Assembly (NCBI RefSeq): GCF_001499965.1
Contig: NZ_LQIT01000045.1
Span: 1-64,000 of the forward strand
DNA from: Mycobacterium sp. GA-2829
GTDB lineage: Bacteria; Actinomycetota; Actinomycetes; Mycobacteriales; Mycobacteriaceae
Direction of reading: 5' to 3'
DNA: 64,000 nucleotides
Shown here: one piece after another, positions 57,907 to 64,000 of the stretch
Layout of the letters: every line of letters starts with the position of its first letter
How positions within the stretch are numbered: the stretch's first letter is position 1
Program-made: the position numbers and the translations under genes
The notes under the pieces: model-generated
Seen by the model: the letters and a program-made list of their open reading frames with translations, nothing else
The model's database searches: none
Told to the model about the DNA's origin: nothing

Positions 57907-58649
57907 CCGATCTGCAGGCTCTGGCCGCCGTCGACGACGAGTTCGGCACCGGTGATGAACGACGCCTGCTCCGAGAGCAGGAACGCGACCGCGTCGGCGA
58001 TCTCGGCGGGCCTGCCGATGCGGCCCGACACCGCCGCGGCGGCGAGCCGGCGCTGGGTGTCCGCGTCGAGCATCGGTGTCTCGACCGCGCCGGGGAGCAC
58101 GGCGTTGACGCGGATGCCCGACGGCGCGAGCTCCGCCGCGGCGACCTGCGTCAAACCGCGCAGCGCCCATTTCGCCGACCCGTACGCCGCATGGCGCGGG
58201 AACGGCCGGATCGCGCCGGTGCTGGCGGTGTTGACGATCGCCGCACCGTCGGCGGCTTCGAGGTGCTTCACCGCCGCCTGGATCCCGAGGAACGGGCCGA
58301 GACAGTTGACCCGCCAACTGTTCTCGAACCCGGCGGGCGTCTCGTCGGCGATCGCGGCGCGGTGCAGCACGCCGGCGTTGTTCACCAGCGCGGTGAGGCC
58401 GCCGAACCGGGCGACGGTGTCGGCGACCGCATTCGCCCACTGCTGCGGCGAGGTGACGTCGAGTTCGAGCGCCAGCACGTCGTCACCGGAACCGTCACCG
58501 GCACCAGCACCGGCACCGGCCACACTGTCGCGCAGTTCGTCGGTCCGCACGTCGCAGGCGGCCACCCGGAAGCCGTCGGAGAGCAGCCGCGACACGATCG
58601 CCGCACCCTGTCCGCGTGCGGCGCCCGTCACCAGCGCCACCCGGTTCAC
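57903..58649 (-). CDS. Short-chain dehydrogenase/reductase
   Basis: The 248-residue SDR has TGAARGQGAAI, an Asp after beta-2 (ACDVRT, NAD preference), NNAG, catalytic Ser in NTASTGAIRP and YGSAK. The insert around residues 45-60 is a Gly/Ala repeat (AGAGAGDGSGDD). The GTG at 58649 overlaps the aldolase stop. In the operon order it may convert the hydroxyl product of the P450 to the ketone used by the Baeyer-Villiger enzyme. Confidence 0.9.
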   Translation of the reverse strand: MNRVALVTGAARGQGAAIVSRLLSDGFRVAACDVRTDELRDSVAGAGAGAGDGSGDDVLALELDVTSPQQWANAVADTVARFGGLTALVNNAGVLHRAAIADETPAGFENSWRVNCLGPFLGIQAAVKHLEAADGAAIVNTASTGAIRPFPRHAAYGSAKWALRGLTQVAAAELAPSGIRVNAVLPGAVETPMLDADTQRRLAAAAVSGRIGRPAEIADAVAFLLSEQASFITGAELVVDGGQSLQIG

Positions 58650-59434
58650 TGGTATCCCCCTGTCGGCGCACCCTTTGGCGCGGCCCCGGTGGCCTCGGCG
58701 AGATGCGCGGTGGCGCCGCGCCGCAGCGCCTGCGACTCCGAGGCGAGGGTGATCATCCGGAACCCCATGTCGGCGGCCTCCTTTCCGATCGTGCCGCTGC
58801 CCGCGTGGACCCCGGCCACCACCCCCGCGGCGCGCGCGGTGGCGGCGAGACCCGCGATCGCGTCGCGGACCTCCGGTTCGCGCCACGCCGCGGTGGGCGC
58901 ACAGCCCATCGAGACGGCCAGATCGGCGGGGCCGACGTAGATACCGGTCACCCCGGACACCGCGCAGACGTCCGCGCACGCGGACACACCGCGCGCGGTC
59001 TCGATCATCGCGAACACGCTCACCCTGTCCTCCAGGTCGGCGGGCACCAGGCCCAAACCGGGCCGCAGCGGGCCGAAGCTGCGCACACCCGTCGGCGGGT
59101 AGCGGGTGGCGGCGACCGCGGCCGCCGCCTGGTCCGCGGACTCCACCATGGCGATGACGACCGCGTCCGCGCCGGCGTCGAGCACCCGGCCGATCGGCGC
59201 GGGATCGGCGCCTGGCAGCCGCACCGCGGTGGCGATCGGCACGTGTTCGAGGCGGCGCACCAGCGACGCGGCGTCGGCGTCGTCGAGATATCCGTGCTGA
59301 CAGTCGATTCCGACATAGTTGTAGCCCGCGGAGGCGAACTCCTCCGGCCCGATCGCGGTGGGTCCGACCACCCACCCGCCGAACACCGGTGTGTCCGCGT
59401 CCAAGGCGGTCTGCAGTCTGCTGCGCGCCGTCAT
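58646..59434 (-). CDS. HpcH/HpaI-type class II aldolase
   Basis: The 262-residue protein has the HpcH/HpaI TIM-barrel motifs: GPTAIGPEEFASAGYNYVGIDCQHGYL, RLPGADPAPIGRVLDAGADAVVIAMVESADQA, FAMIETARGV (metal Glu) and IYVGPADLAVSMG (Asp). These aldolases cleave 4-hydroxy-2-oxo acids into pyruvate and an aldehyde. ATG 59434 overlaps the stop of the alcohol dehydrogenase. A lower-pathway role after ring opening is likely. Confidence 0.9.
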   Translation of the reverse strand: MTARSRLQTALDADTPVFGGWVVGPTAIGPEEFASAGYNYVGIDCQHGYLDDADAASLVRRLEHVPIATAVRLPGADPAPIGRVLDAGADAVVIAMVESADQAAAAVAATRYPPTGVRSFGPLRPGLGLVPADLEDRVSVFAMIETARGVSACADVCAVSGVTGIYVGPADLAVSMGCAPTAAWREPEVRDAIAGLAATARAAGVVAGVHAGSGTIGKEAADMGFRMITLASESQALRRGATAHLAEATGAAPKGAPTGGYQ

Positions 59435-60399
59435 GCCGTGAGCGCGATCTTCACGCGGGCCGGGGTGGGCAGGCAGGCCAGCTCGAACGCCGCCTGGACG
59501 TCGTCGACACCGAACGTGTGGGTGACGTAGGTGGGCAGCAGGCCGGGGTGGTCGCGAGCGAAATCGTCGGCCCGTGTGAGCATCCGGCGCCGTTCGAGTG
59601 TCACGCCGGATTTGAGGGTCAGGTTGTTGCGCAACATCGTTCGCATGCTGATCGGGTACACGTCGTCGTCGGCGACACCGAAGTAGAACACGGTCCCGCC
59701 GAACGCGACCGCCTCGACCGCGTGGCCGAGGGTGGCGACCTGGTGGCCGACGGCCTCGATCACCACGTCGGGCCGGTCGTCGGTGGGCAGATGGCTGAGC
59801 CACCGGTCGCTGGTCGCGCGGACGACGGTGTCCACGCCGAAGGCCGGGCCCACCTCGGTGCGGTCGACCGGGTCGACCCCGGTGACCCGGCGTGCGCCCG
59901 CGGCCTTCGCCACGTAGGAGAACAGCAGGCCGATCGACCCCTGGCCGAGCACCGCGACATGCCTGTCGGTCAGGTCGGGTAGCTGTTCGGCCGCGTACAG
60001 CACGCACGCCAGGGGTTGCAGCGCGACGGCGTGGTGCGGCGGCAGCGCCGGAGCGTAGGCGGCCAACCCCTCGCCATCGGCCACGACGTACTCCATCAGC
60101 CCGTCGAATCCGGAGGCCCAGCCGACCACCCGGTCGCCCTGCTGGTGCGCGGGGTGCCTGCTCGCCACCACCTCGCCGACGATCTCGTGGATCGGGAACC
60201 CGTTCATCTCCGCGGCGCTGACGCCGGTGTCGCCGGGCAGTCGTCCCTTCGCACCGCGGAAGCCGGGCAGGTCGCTGCCGCAGATCCCCGCCGCGGTGAA
60301 CCGCAGCAGCACCTGACCGTCGGCCAGGCGGTCGGCGGACGGTTCGGGCAGGCACCGTCGTTCGAAGGTGTACGGCGCCACCAACCGGTAGGCCCACAC
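59431..60399 (-). CDS. Zinc-dependent alcohol dehydrogenase (MDR family)
   Basis: The 322-residue protein has the medium-chain order: AAGICGSDLPGFRGAKG (zinc Cys), FPIHEIVGEVV (the GHE variant), LQPLACVLYAAEQLPDLTDRHVAVLGQGSIGLLFSYVAKAAGA (Rossmann loop) and LTRADDFARDHPGLLPTY. It lacks the four-Cys structural zinc lobe, so it is a short MDR. It starts at GTG 60399, one base after the P450 stop. It may oxidise the P450 product or act on the aldehyde from the aldolase. Confidence 0.85.
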   Translation of the reverse strand: MWAYRLVAPYTFERRCLPEPSADRLADGQVLLRFTAAGICGSDLPGFRGAKGRLPGDTGVSAAEMNGFPIHEIVGEVVASRHPAHQQGDRVVGWASGFDGLMEYVVADGEGLAAYAPALPPHHAVALQPLACVLYAAEQLPDLTDRHVAVLGQGSIGLLFSYVAKAAGARRVTGVDPVDRTEVGPAFGVDTVVRATSDRWLSHLPTDDRPDVVIEAVGHQVATLGHAVEAVAFGGTVFYFGVADDDVYPISMRTMLRNNLTLKSGVTLERRRMLTRADDFARDHPGLLPTYVTHTFGVDDVQAAFELACLPTPARVKIALTA

Positions 60400-60400
60400 G

Positions 60401-61657
60401 TCAGGCGCCTCCCGCCCGCACTTCGACCGGCACGCTGTTCCAGCCCCACTGGAAACTCGACGGCGGGCGCGACGCGGCCTCGGCGTCGACCGTGAATTCG
60501 GTGACTCTCCGCAGCCATTCGGTGACCATGACGGTGATCTCCAGCCGCGCCAGATGCACTCCGAGGCAGAAGTGCTGGCCGCGCCCGAAGGCCAGCAGCC
60601 GTTCGATCGGCCGGTCCCAGCGGAAGTCGTCGGGGTCGGCGTACTCGCGCTCGTCGCGATTGGCCGAGGCCAGCAGCGTGATGACACGCTGACCCGGTTC
60701 GATGGTGGTGCCGTGGATCGTGACCGGTCGGCGCACCGTGCGGGCGAACCACTGTGCGGGTGCGCAGTACCGGATCATCTCCTCGCGGGCGATCGGGACG
60801 TTGGCCGCCGGGTCGGCGCGCACCTGGGCGAGCTGTTCGGGGCGCCGCGCGAGTTCCCACAGTCCGTGCGCGACGATCTTCGGCACCGTCTCGGTGCCGC
60901 CGATGAACACGCCGAGAAGTTGGACGGCGGCCTCGGTGTCGGTGAGCGGGGTGCCGTCGGGTTTGCGGTACTCCAGCAGTGCGTCGACGATCGGCAGGTC
61001 GGCACCGGACCGGTCGGCGCGTCTGCGTTCGACGAGCGGGATCAGGTACTCGAGGTAACCGGGCCGAGCGTTGGCCACCTCGACGCCGCTGCCGGGCTGG
61101 GCCAGGCTGCCTGCGTTCACGGTGGCCAGTACGTCGGCCGCCAGATCGACTGGAAGCCCGATCAATTCGCACACCATCGAGGCGGCGACGATGCCGCCGT
61201 AATCCTGGGTGAGGTCGAACCGGCCGGTGGGCAACAGCGCGTCGAGGCGCTCGTTGGCCAACTCGCGGACCCGGTCGGCCAGCCGGCTCACCGATCTCGG
61301 CCGGAACGGACCCGAGGTGCAGCGGCGCACATCGGTGTAGACCGGTGCGTCGAAGTTGGCGTGGAACGGCATGGGCGACAAAGGTGGATCGGGTACCGGG
61401 CCGGTGTTGTGGGTGGCCAGCACCGCGCTCGACGGCAGGGTGCCCTCGGACGCGACGAACGTACCGTCGTTGACCTCGAGCACCTGCCAGATGTCCTCGA
61501 ACCGCGACAGCGCGTAGAGGTCCCACTCGTCGACGTAGTACAGCGGATGCTCGTCGCGCAATGTGCGGTAGTACGGCAGCGGATCGGCCATCACCGCCGC
61601 GTCGAAGGGATCGTACGAGAACGACTGCGCCAGTCGAGCTTTCGGGCTTGCGGTCAT
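60401..61657 (-). CDS. Cytochrome P450
   Basis: The 418-residue P450 has the I-helix GVFIGGTETVPK, the ExxR motif (REEMIRYCAPAQWFAR), and the heme loop LLAFGRGQHFCLGVHLARLE with proximal Cys. No transmembrane anchor is seen. ATG 61657 overlaps the stop of the NIPSNAP-like gene. Electron partners (ferredoxin, reductase) are not encoded in the window. It is placed to begin the pathway by hydroxylating the substrate. Confidence 0.94.
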   Translation of the reverse strand: MTASPKARLAQSFSYDPFDAAVMADPLPYYRTLRDEHPLYYVDEWDLYALSRFEDIWQVLEVNDGTFVASEGTLPSSAVLATHNTGPVPDPPLSPMPFHANFDAPVYTDVRRCTSGPFRPRSVSRLADRVRELANERLDALLPTGRFDLTQDYGGIVAASMVCELIGLPVDLAADVLATVNAGSLAQPGSGVEVANARPGYLEYLIPLVERRRADRSGADLPIVDALLEYRKPDGTPLTDTEAAVQLLGVFIGGTETVPKIVAHGLWELARRPEQLAQVRADPAANVPIAREEMIRYCAPAQWFARTVRRPVTIHGTTIEPGQRVITLLASANRDEREYADPDDFRWDRPIERLLAFGRGQHFCLGVHLARLEITVMVTEWLRRVTEFTVDAEAASRPPSSFQWGWNSVPVEVRAGGA

Positions 61658-62358
61658 CGGAGCGGCGACTGTGGTAGCGCTTGCAGGATCGAATCCTCCC
61701 AGCCGTCGCGCAGCGCCGGGGCGACGCTCATCCACGTGACGATCTCGGCGGGCGGACTGTCCTTCCACGACGGGTAGTGCTCGGCGAAGCAGTCCCAGTC
61801 GCCGTCGAGGGCCCAGTAGTGGATGACCTCGTTGAACCGGAACGTCGTGATGAACGAGCCGAGCCACTGCTTGCCGGTGCGTTCCGACCACGGCACGTAG
61901 AGCCGCTCGAGTTCGCGGATGTAGTCGTCCTGGCGCCCGGGTTTGGTCTGCATGACCTCCTGGATGACCAGTCCCGCACCGACGTTCGCCTCCCGTAGCT
62001 GCGCGAGGGTGCGGTTGCTGCGGCCGGCGTACATGATGCGGCCCTCACCCGAGGCGCCCGTGTCGGTCAGGTACTCCCGCCACGCGGTCGCGGGTCCGGC
62101 GTGCGTGCCACCGGCCCGCTGGGCGTTGCCGATGCGGGCGTAGTCGGCGAACGCGTCGATCTCCCAGATGATCGTGACCTGGGGCCAGTGCCCGTTGTAG
62201 GGCGTGGTCTCCCAGATCGCGAACAGCCGGGCGCCGAGGTCGGACATCATCGGGTGGTAGACGGCGTCGAACGTCTTCGTGAACTGCTCGACGCCCCCCG
62301 ATCCGAGCGAGATCGTCTCGTGGAGGTACAGCAGTGTGTGGCTGAAATACTTCTTCAT
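61654..62358 (-). CDS. NIPSNAP/EthD-like dimeric alpha-beta-barrel protein
   Basis: The 234-residue protein carries two related ferredoxin-like halves: LLYLHETISLGSGGVEQFTKTFDAVYHPMMSDLGARLFAIWETTP, and LVIQEVMQTKPGRQDDYIRELERLYVPW. This is the pattern of NIPSNAP/EthD proteins common in mycobacterial catabolic clusters. A catalytic role is not proven. ATG 62358 heads the eight-gene operon; 41 bases upstream lies element C. It is divergent from the SMP-30 gene. Confidence 0.78.
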   Translation of the reverse strand: MKKYFSHTLLYLHETISLGSGGVEQFTKTFDAVYHPMMSDLGARLFAIWETTPYNGHWPQVTIIWEIDAFADYARIGNAQRAGGTHAGPATAWREYLTDTGASGEGRIMYAGRSNRTLAQLREANVGAGLVIQEVMQTKPGRQDDYIRELERLYVPWSERTGKQWLGSFITTFRFNEVIHYWALDGDWDCFAEHYPSWKDSPPAEIVTWMSVAPALRDGWEDSILQALPQSPLR

Positions 62359-62399
62359 GGCGCGCCAACGCCGCAGGTGGTTGACAGTGGCACCTACGG

Positions 62400-62429
62400 A
62401 GCGTGACACTTGTCGCGTGTTTTGTAAAG
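62400..62429 (-). promoter_or_regulatory. Shared promoter/operator element, copy C
   Basis: AGCGTGACA, 14 bases, TGTAAAG on the plus strand, identical in length to copies A and B. It lies between the divergent P450 operon and the SMP-30 gene, and TAAAGG ends 6 bases before the SMP-30 GTG. One element could therefore control both sides. Confidence 0.65.
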
Positions 62430-62436
62430 GTGCGAT

Positions 62437-63291
62437 GTGACGGCGCGCGAAATCACCACGGAATCGGGCCTCCAGGCGCCCGCGGTGCTCGCCGACGGGT
62501 TCTGCTTCGGTGAGGGTCCGCGGTGGTTCGAAGGGCTGCTGTGGTTCTCCGACATGCTGGGCGAGGCGGTGCACACCGTCGACCTGAGCGGGTCGAAGAC
62601 CACCCTGCCGGTACCGGGCCACGCCCCGTCCGGCCTGGGCTTCCGGCCCGACGGCACGCTGCTCATCGTCTCCGCCGAACGCAGGCAGGTGCTGCGCTAC
62701 GACGGGGACGCCGTCACCGTCGCAACCGATCTGGGTGGGCAGGTGTCCGCGAATCTCGGGGACATGGTCGTCGACGACGTCGGCCGCGCCTACATCGGGG
62801 TGCAGGCCCGTGCGAACGGGGTGATCGTTCGCCTCGACCCCGACGGGACGTCGACGGTGGCCGCCGACGGACTCGACTTCCCCAACGGGTTGGCCATCAC
62901 CGAGGACCGCGCGACGCTGATCGTTGCCGAGTCGACAGGCAGGCGCCTCAGCGCGTTCGCAATCGCCCCCGACGGCGCCCTGCGGGACCGCCGCGTCTTC
63001 GCCGAGGGCCTCGACGGGCCGCCGGACGGTATCGCCGTCGACGCCGGCGGCGGGGTGTGGACCGCACTGACGCTGGCGCGCCAGTTCCAGCGCGTGGTCG
63101 ACGGGGGCGCGGTCACCGATCGGATCGACATCGGCGACCGGATCGCGATCGCCTGCGCGCTCGGGGGACCCGAGCGGCGGATGCTGTTCCTCGCCTCGGC
63201 CACCGACGCCTATCCGGAACGGCTCATCGGCACGAAGAATTCGCGCATCGACACCACGATCGTCGACGTCCCCGGAGCGGGGTTGCCCTGA
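62437..63291 (+). CDS. SMP-30/gluconolactonase-like lactonase
   Basis: The 284-residue beta-propeller protein has CFGEGPRWFEGLLWFSDM (metal Glu), DMVVDDVGRAYIG, DFPNGLAITEDRATLIVAESTGRRL (Asn ligand) and GPPDGIAVDAGGGVW (Asp ligand). Such proteins hydrolyse lactones with a divalent metal. It starts at GTG 62437, with no leader space after element C, and overlaps the next gene by one base (TGATG). It could open the lactone made by the Baeyer-Villiger enzyme. Confidence 0.9.
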   Translation: MTAREITTESGLQAPAVLADGFCFGEGPRWFEGLLWFSDMLGEAVHTVDLSGSKTTLPVPGHAPSGLGFRPDGTLLIVSAERRQVLRYDGDAVTVATDLGGQVSANLGDMVVDDVGRAYIGVQARANGVIVRLDPDGTSTVAADGLDFPNGLAITEDRATLIVAESTGRRLSAFAIAPDGALRDRRVFAEGLDGPPDGIAVDAGGGVWTALTLARQFQRVVDGGAVTDRIDIGDRIAIACALGGPERRMLFLASATDAYPERLIGTKNSRIDTTIVDVPGAGLP

Positions 63292-64000
63292 TGTCGGACT
63301 CGTACTACGAACTGCTGGGCGAGGATTCGCACGGCGAGCGGTTCGCGGCCACCGACCTGGTGCGCAGTACCTGGTCGGCGGCCATCCAGCACGCAGCGCC
63401 GGTCTCCGCGCTGCTGGTCCGCGCACTGCAGCGGTGCGAGCGGCGCGACGACACGCGGCTGAGCCGGGTGATGGTCGACCTGCTGGGTCCCGTCCCCGCC
63501 GAGGGTGACCTCTGGGTCAGCGCCCGCCGGGAACGCTCGGGCAAGCAGATCGAACTGGTCAGCGCGGAGATGTCCGCACCGGGACCCGACGGCACCCCAC
63601 GGCCGGTCGCGCGGGCCAGTGGCTGGCGGCTGCAGCAGCTCGACACCGCCGCCATCGCCCGCGCCGACACTCCTCCACTGCGGCCGCTGACCGAGGCCCG
63701 CAGCCGGGACATGGCCAAGGACTGGGATCCCAACTACGTCCACAGCCTCGACTGGCGCTGGCTGACCACACCGCTGGGCGACGGCCCCGGCGAATCCTGG
63801 ATCACCCCGACGGTCGACCTGGTCAAAGGCGAGTCCATGACCCCGCTCGAGCGGTTGTTCGCCGTCGCCGACGACGCCAACGGCATCGGCGCCAAACTCG
63901 ACATCCGCAAGTGGACGTTCCTCAACACCGACCTCGTGGTCCACGTGCACCGCATCCCCGACGGCCGCTGGATCGGCATCCGCGCCGAAACCAGTTACGG
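63291..64000 (+). CDS. Acyl-CoA thioesterase-like protein (partial, cut by window edge)
   Basis: An ATG at 63291 shares its A with the TGA of the SMP-30 gene and opens a frame that runs past the window end (236 codons visible). The sequence SDSYYELLGEDSHGERFAAT, then FAATDLVRSTW, GWRLQQLDTA and, near the end, FLNTDLVVHVHRIPDGRWIGIRAETSYG fits the double-hotdog, TesB-like thioesterase superfamily. It would release or edit acyl-CoA products. The remainder is needed to confirm the second hotdog. Confidence 0.75.
   Translation, partial: MSDSYYELLGEDSHGERFAATDLVRSTWSAAIQHAAPVSALLVRALQRCERRDDTRLSRVMVDLLGPVPAEGDLWVSARRERSGKQIELVSAEMSAPGPDGTPRPVARASGWRLQQLDTAAIARADTPPLRPLTEARSRDMAKDWDPNYVHSLDWRWLTTPLGDGPGESWITPTVDLVKGESMTPLERLFAVADDANGIGAKLDIRKWTFLNTDLVVHVHRIPDGRWIGIRAETSY

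Noticed and set aside
1..64000. tRNA or rRNA genes, CRISPR arrays, insertion sequences
   Set aside because: I looked for tRNA T-loops and clover-leaf arms, spaced repeats and transposase motifs, and found none that I could support by eye.

Overview
The window is high-GC DNA of a rapidly growing mycobacterium (Mycolicibacterium type). Much of it follows the M. tuberculosis Rv2839c-Rv2876 order: infB, YlxR, nusA, rimP, a Tat lipoprotein, a ferritin-like protein, proS, efpA, cysG, cobB, cobO, a chelatase fusion, GNAT, mqo, a hydrolase and mtr, then the Rv2857c-glnA4 group, mapB, the Rv2864c PBP, an Rv2867c-like GNAT, ispG, rip, dxr, a fasciclin pair and a DUF2631 protein. Mycothione reductase, EfpA, MPT83/MPT70-like proteins, a WS/DGAT enzyme and F420-type LLM oxidoreductases all point the same way. 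I see no insertion sequence, phage, CRISPR array, rRNA or tRNA.

Layout. 1-5348: translation and transcription core (infB to proS). 5436-16727: efflux pump, corrinoid genes (cysG, cobB, cobO, chelatase), malate:quinone oxidoreductase and mycothione reductase. 16729-21556: blocks absent from the M. tuberculosis order: an ECF sigma factor behind a MerR/SoxR-like operator, a cobalt transporter cbiMNQO behind an ArsR/SmtB-like operator, a FUSC-type membrane protein and an ArsR regulator. 21587-26582: a gamma-glutamylation amine-catabolism operon (glnA4, C26 hydrolase, aldehyde dehydrogenase, SDR, GntR regulator). 27309-30907: a two-gene operon predicted to make the osmolyte N-acetylglutaminylglutamine amide (NAGGN). 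30909-44304: a mosaic holding cobQ, mapB, a PBP, a TetR/peroxiredoxin pair, two GNATs (one fused to a gyrase-A-like segment) and ispG-rip-dxr. 44449-53395: fasciclin pair, deacetylase, photolyase, WS/DGAT, DUF427 and two LLM oxidoreductases.

53398-64000 is a catabolic island. Eight minus-strand genes (62358 down to 55083) run with 4-base overlaps at every junction but one: NIPSNAP/EthD-like protein, cytochrome P450, zinc alcohol dehydrogenase, HpcH/HpaI aldolase, SDR, Baeyer-Villiger monooxygenase, DUF4267 membrane protein and HSL-type hydrolase. An acyl-CoA dehydrogenase, an SRPBCC protein, an SMP-30 lactonase and a thioesterase flank them. The enzymes fit hydroxylation, oxidation to a ketone, Baeyer-Villiger lactonisation, hydrolysis, aldol cleavage and beta-oxidation of an unidentified alicyclic or terpenoid substrate. 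A 30-base element, AGCGTGACA-N14-TGTAAAG, with exact spacing lies in front of this operon, the acyl-CoA dehydrogenase and one uncharacterised gene, which suggests a small regulon. This is my best candidate for an undescribed system.

Cobalt uptake (cbiMNQO) and corrinoid genes (cysG, cobB, cobO, chelatase, cobQ) sit in the same window and probably serve one cobalamin supply. Many genes overlap by ATGA or GTGA, and convergent genes often meet stop to stop, so translational coupling and tight packing are general here.
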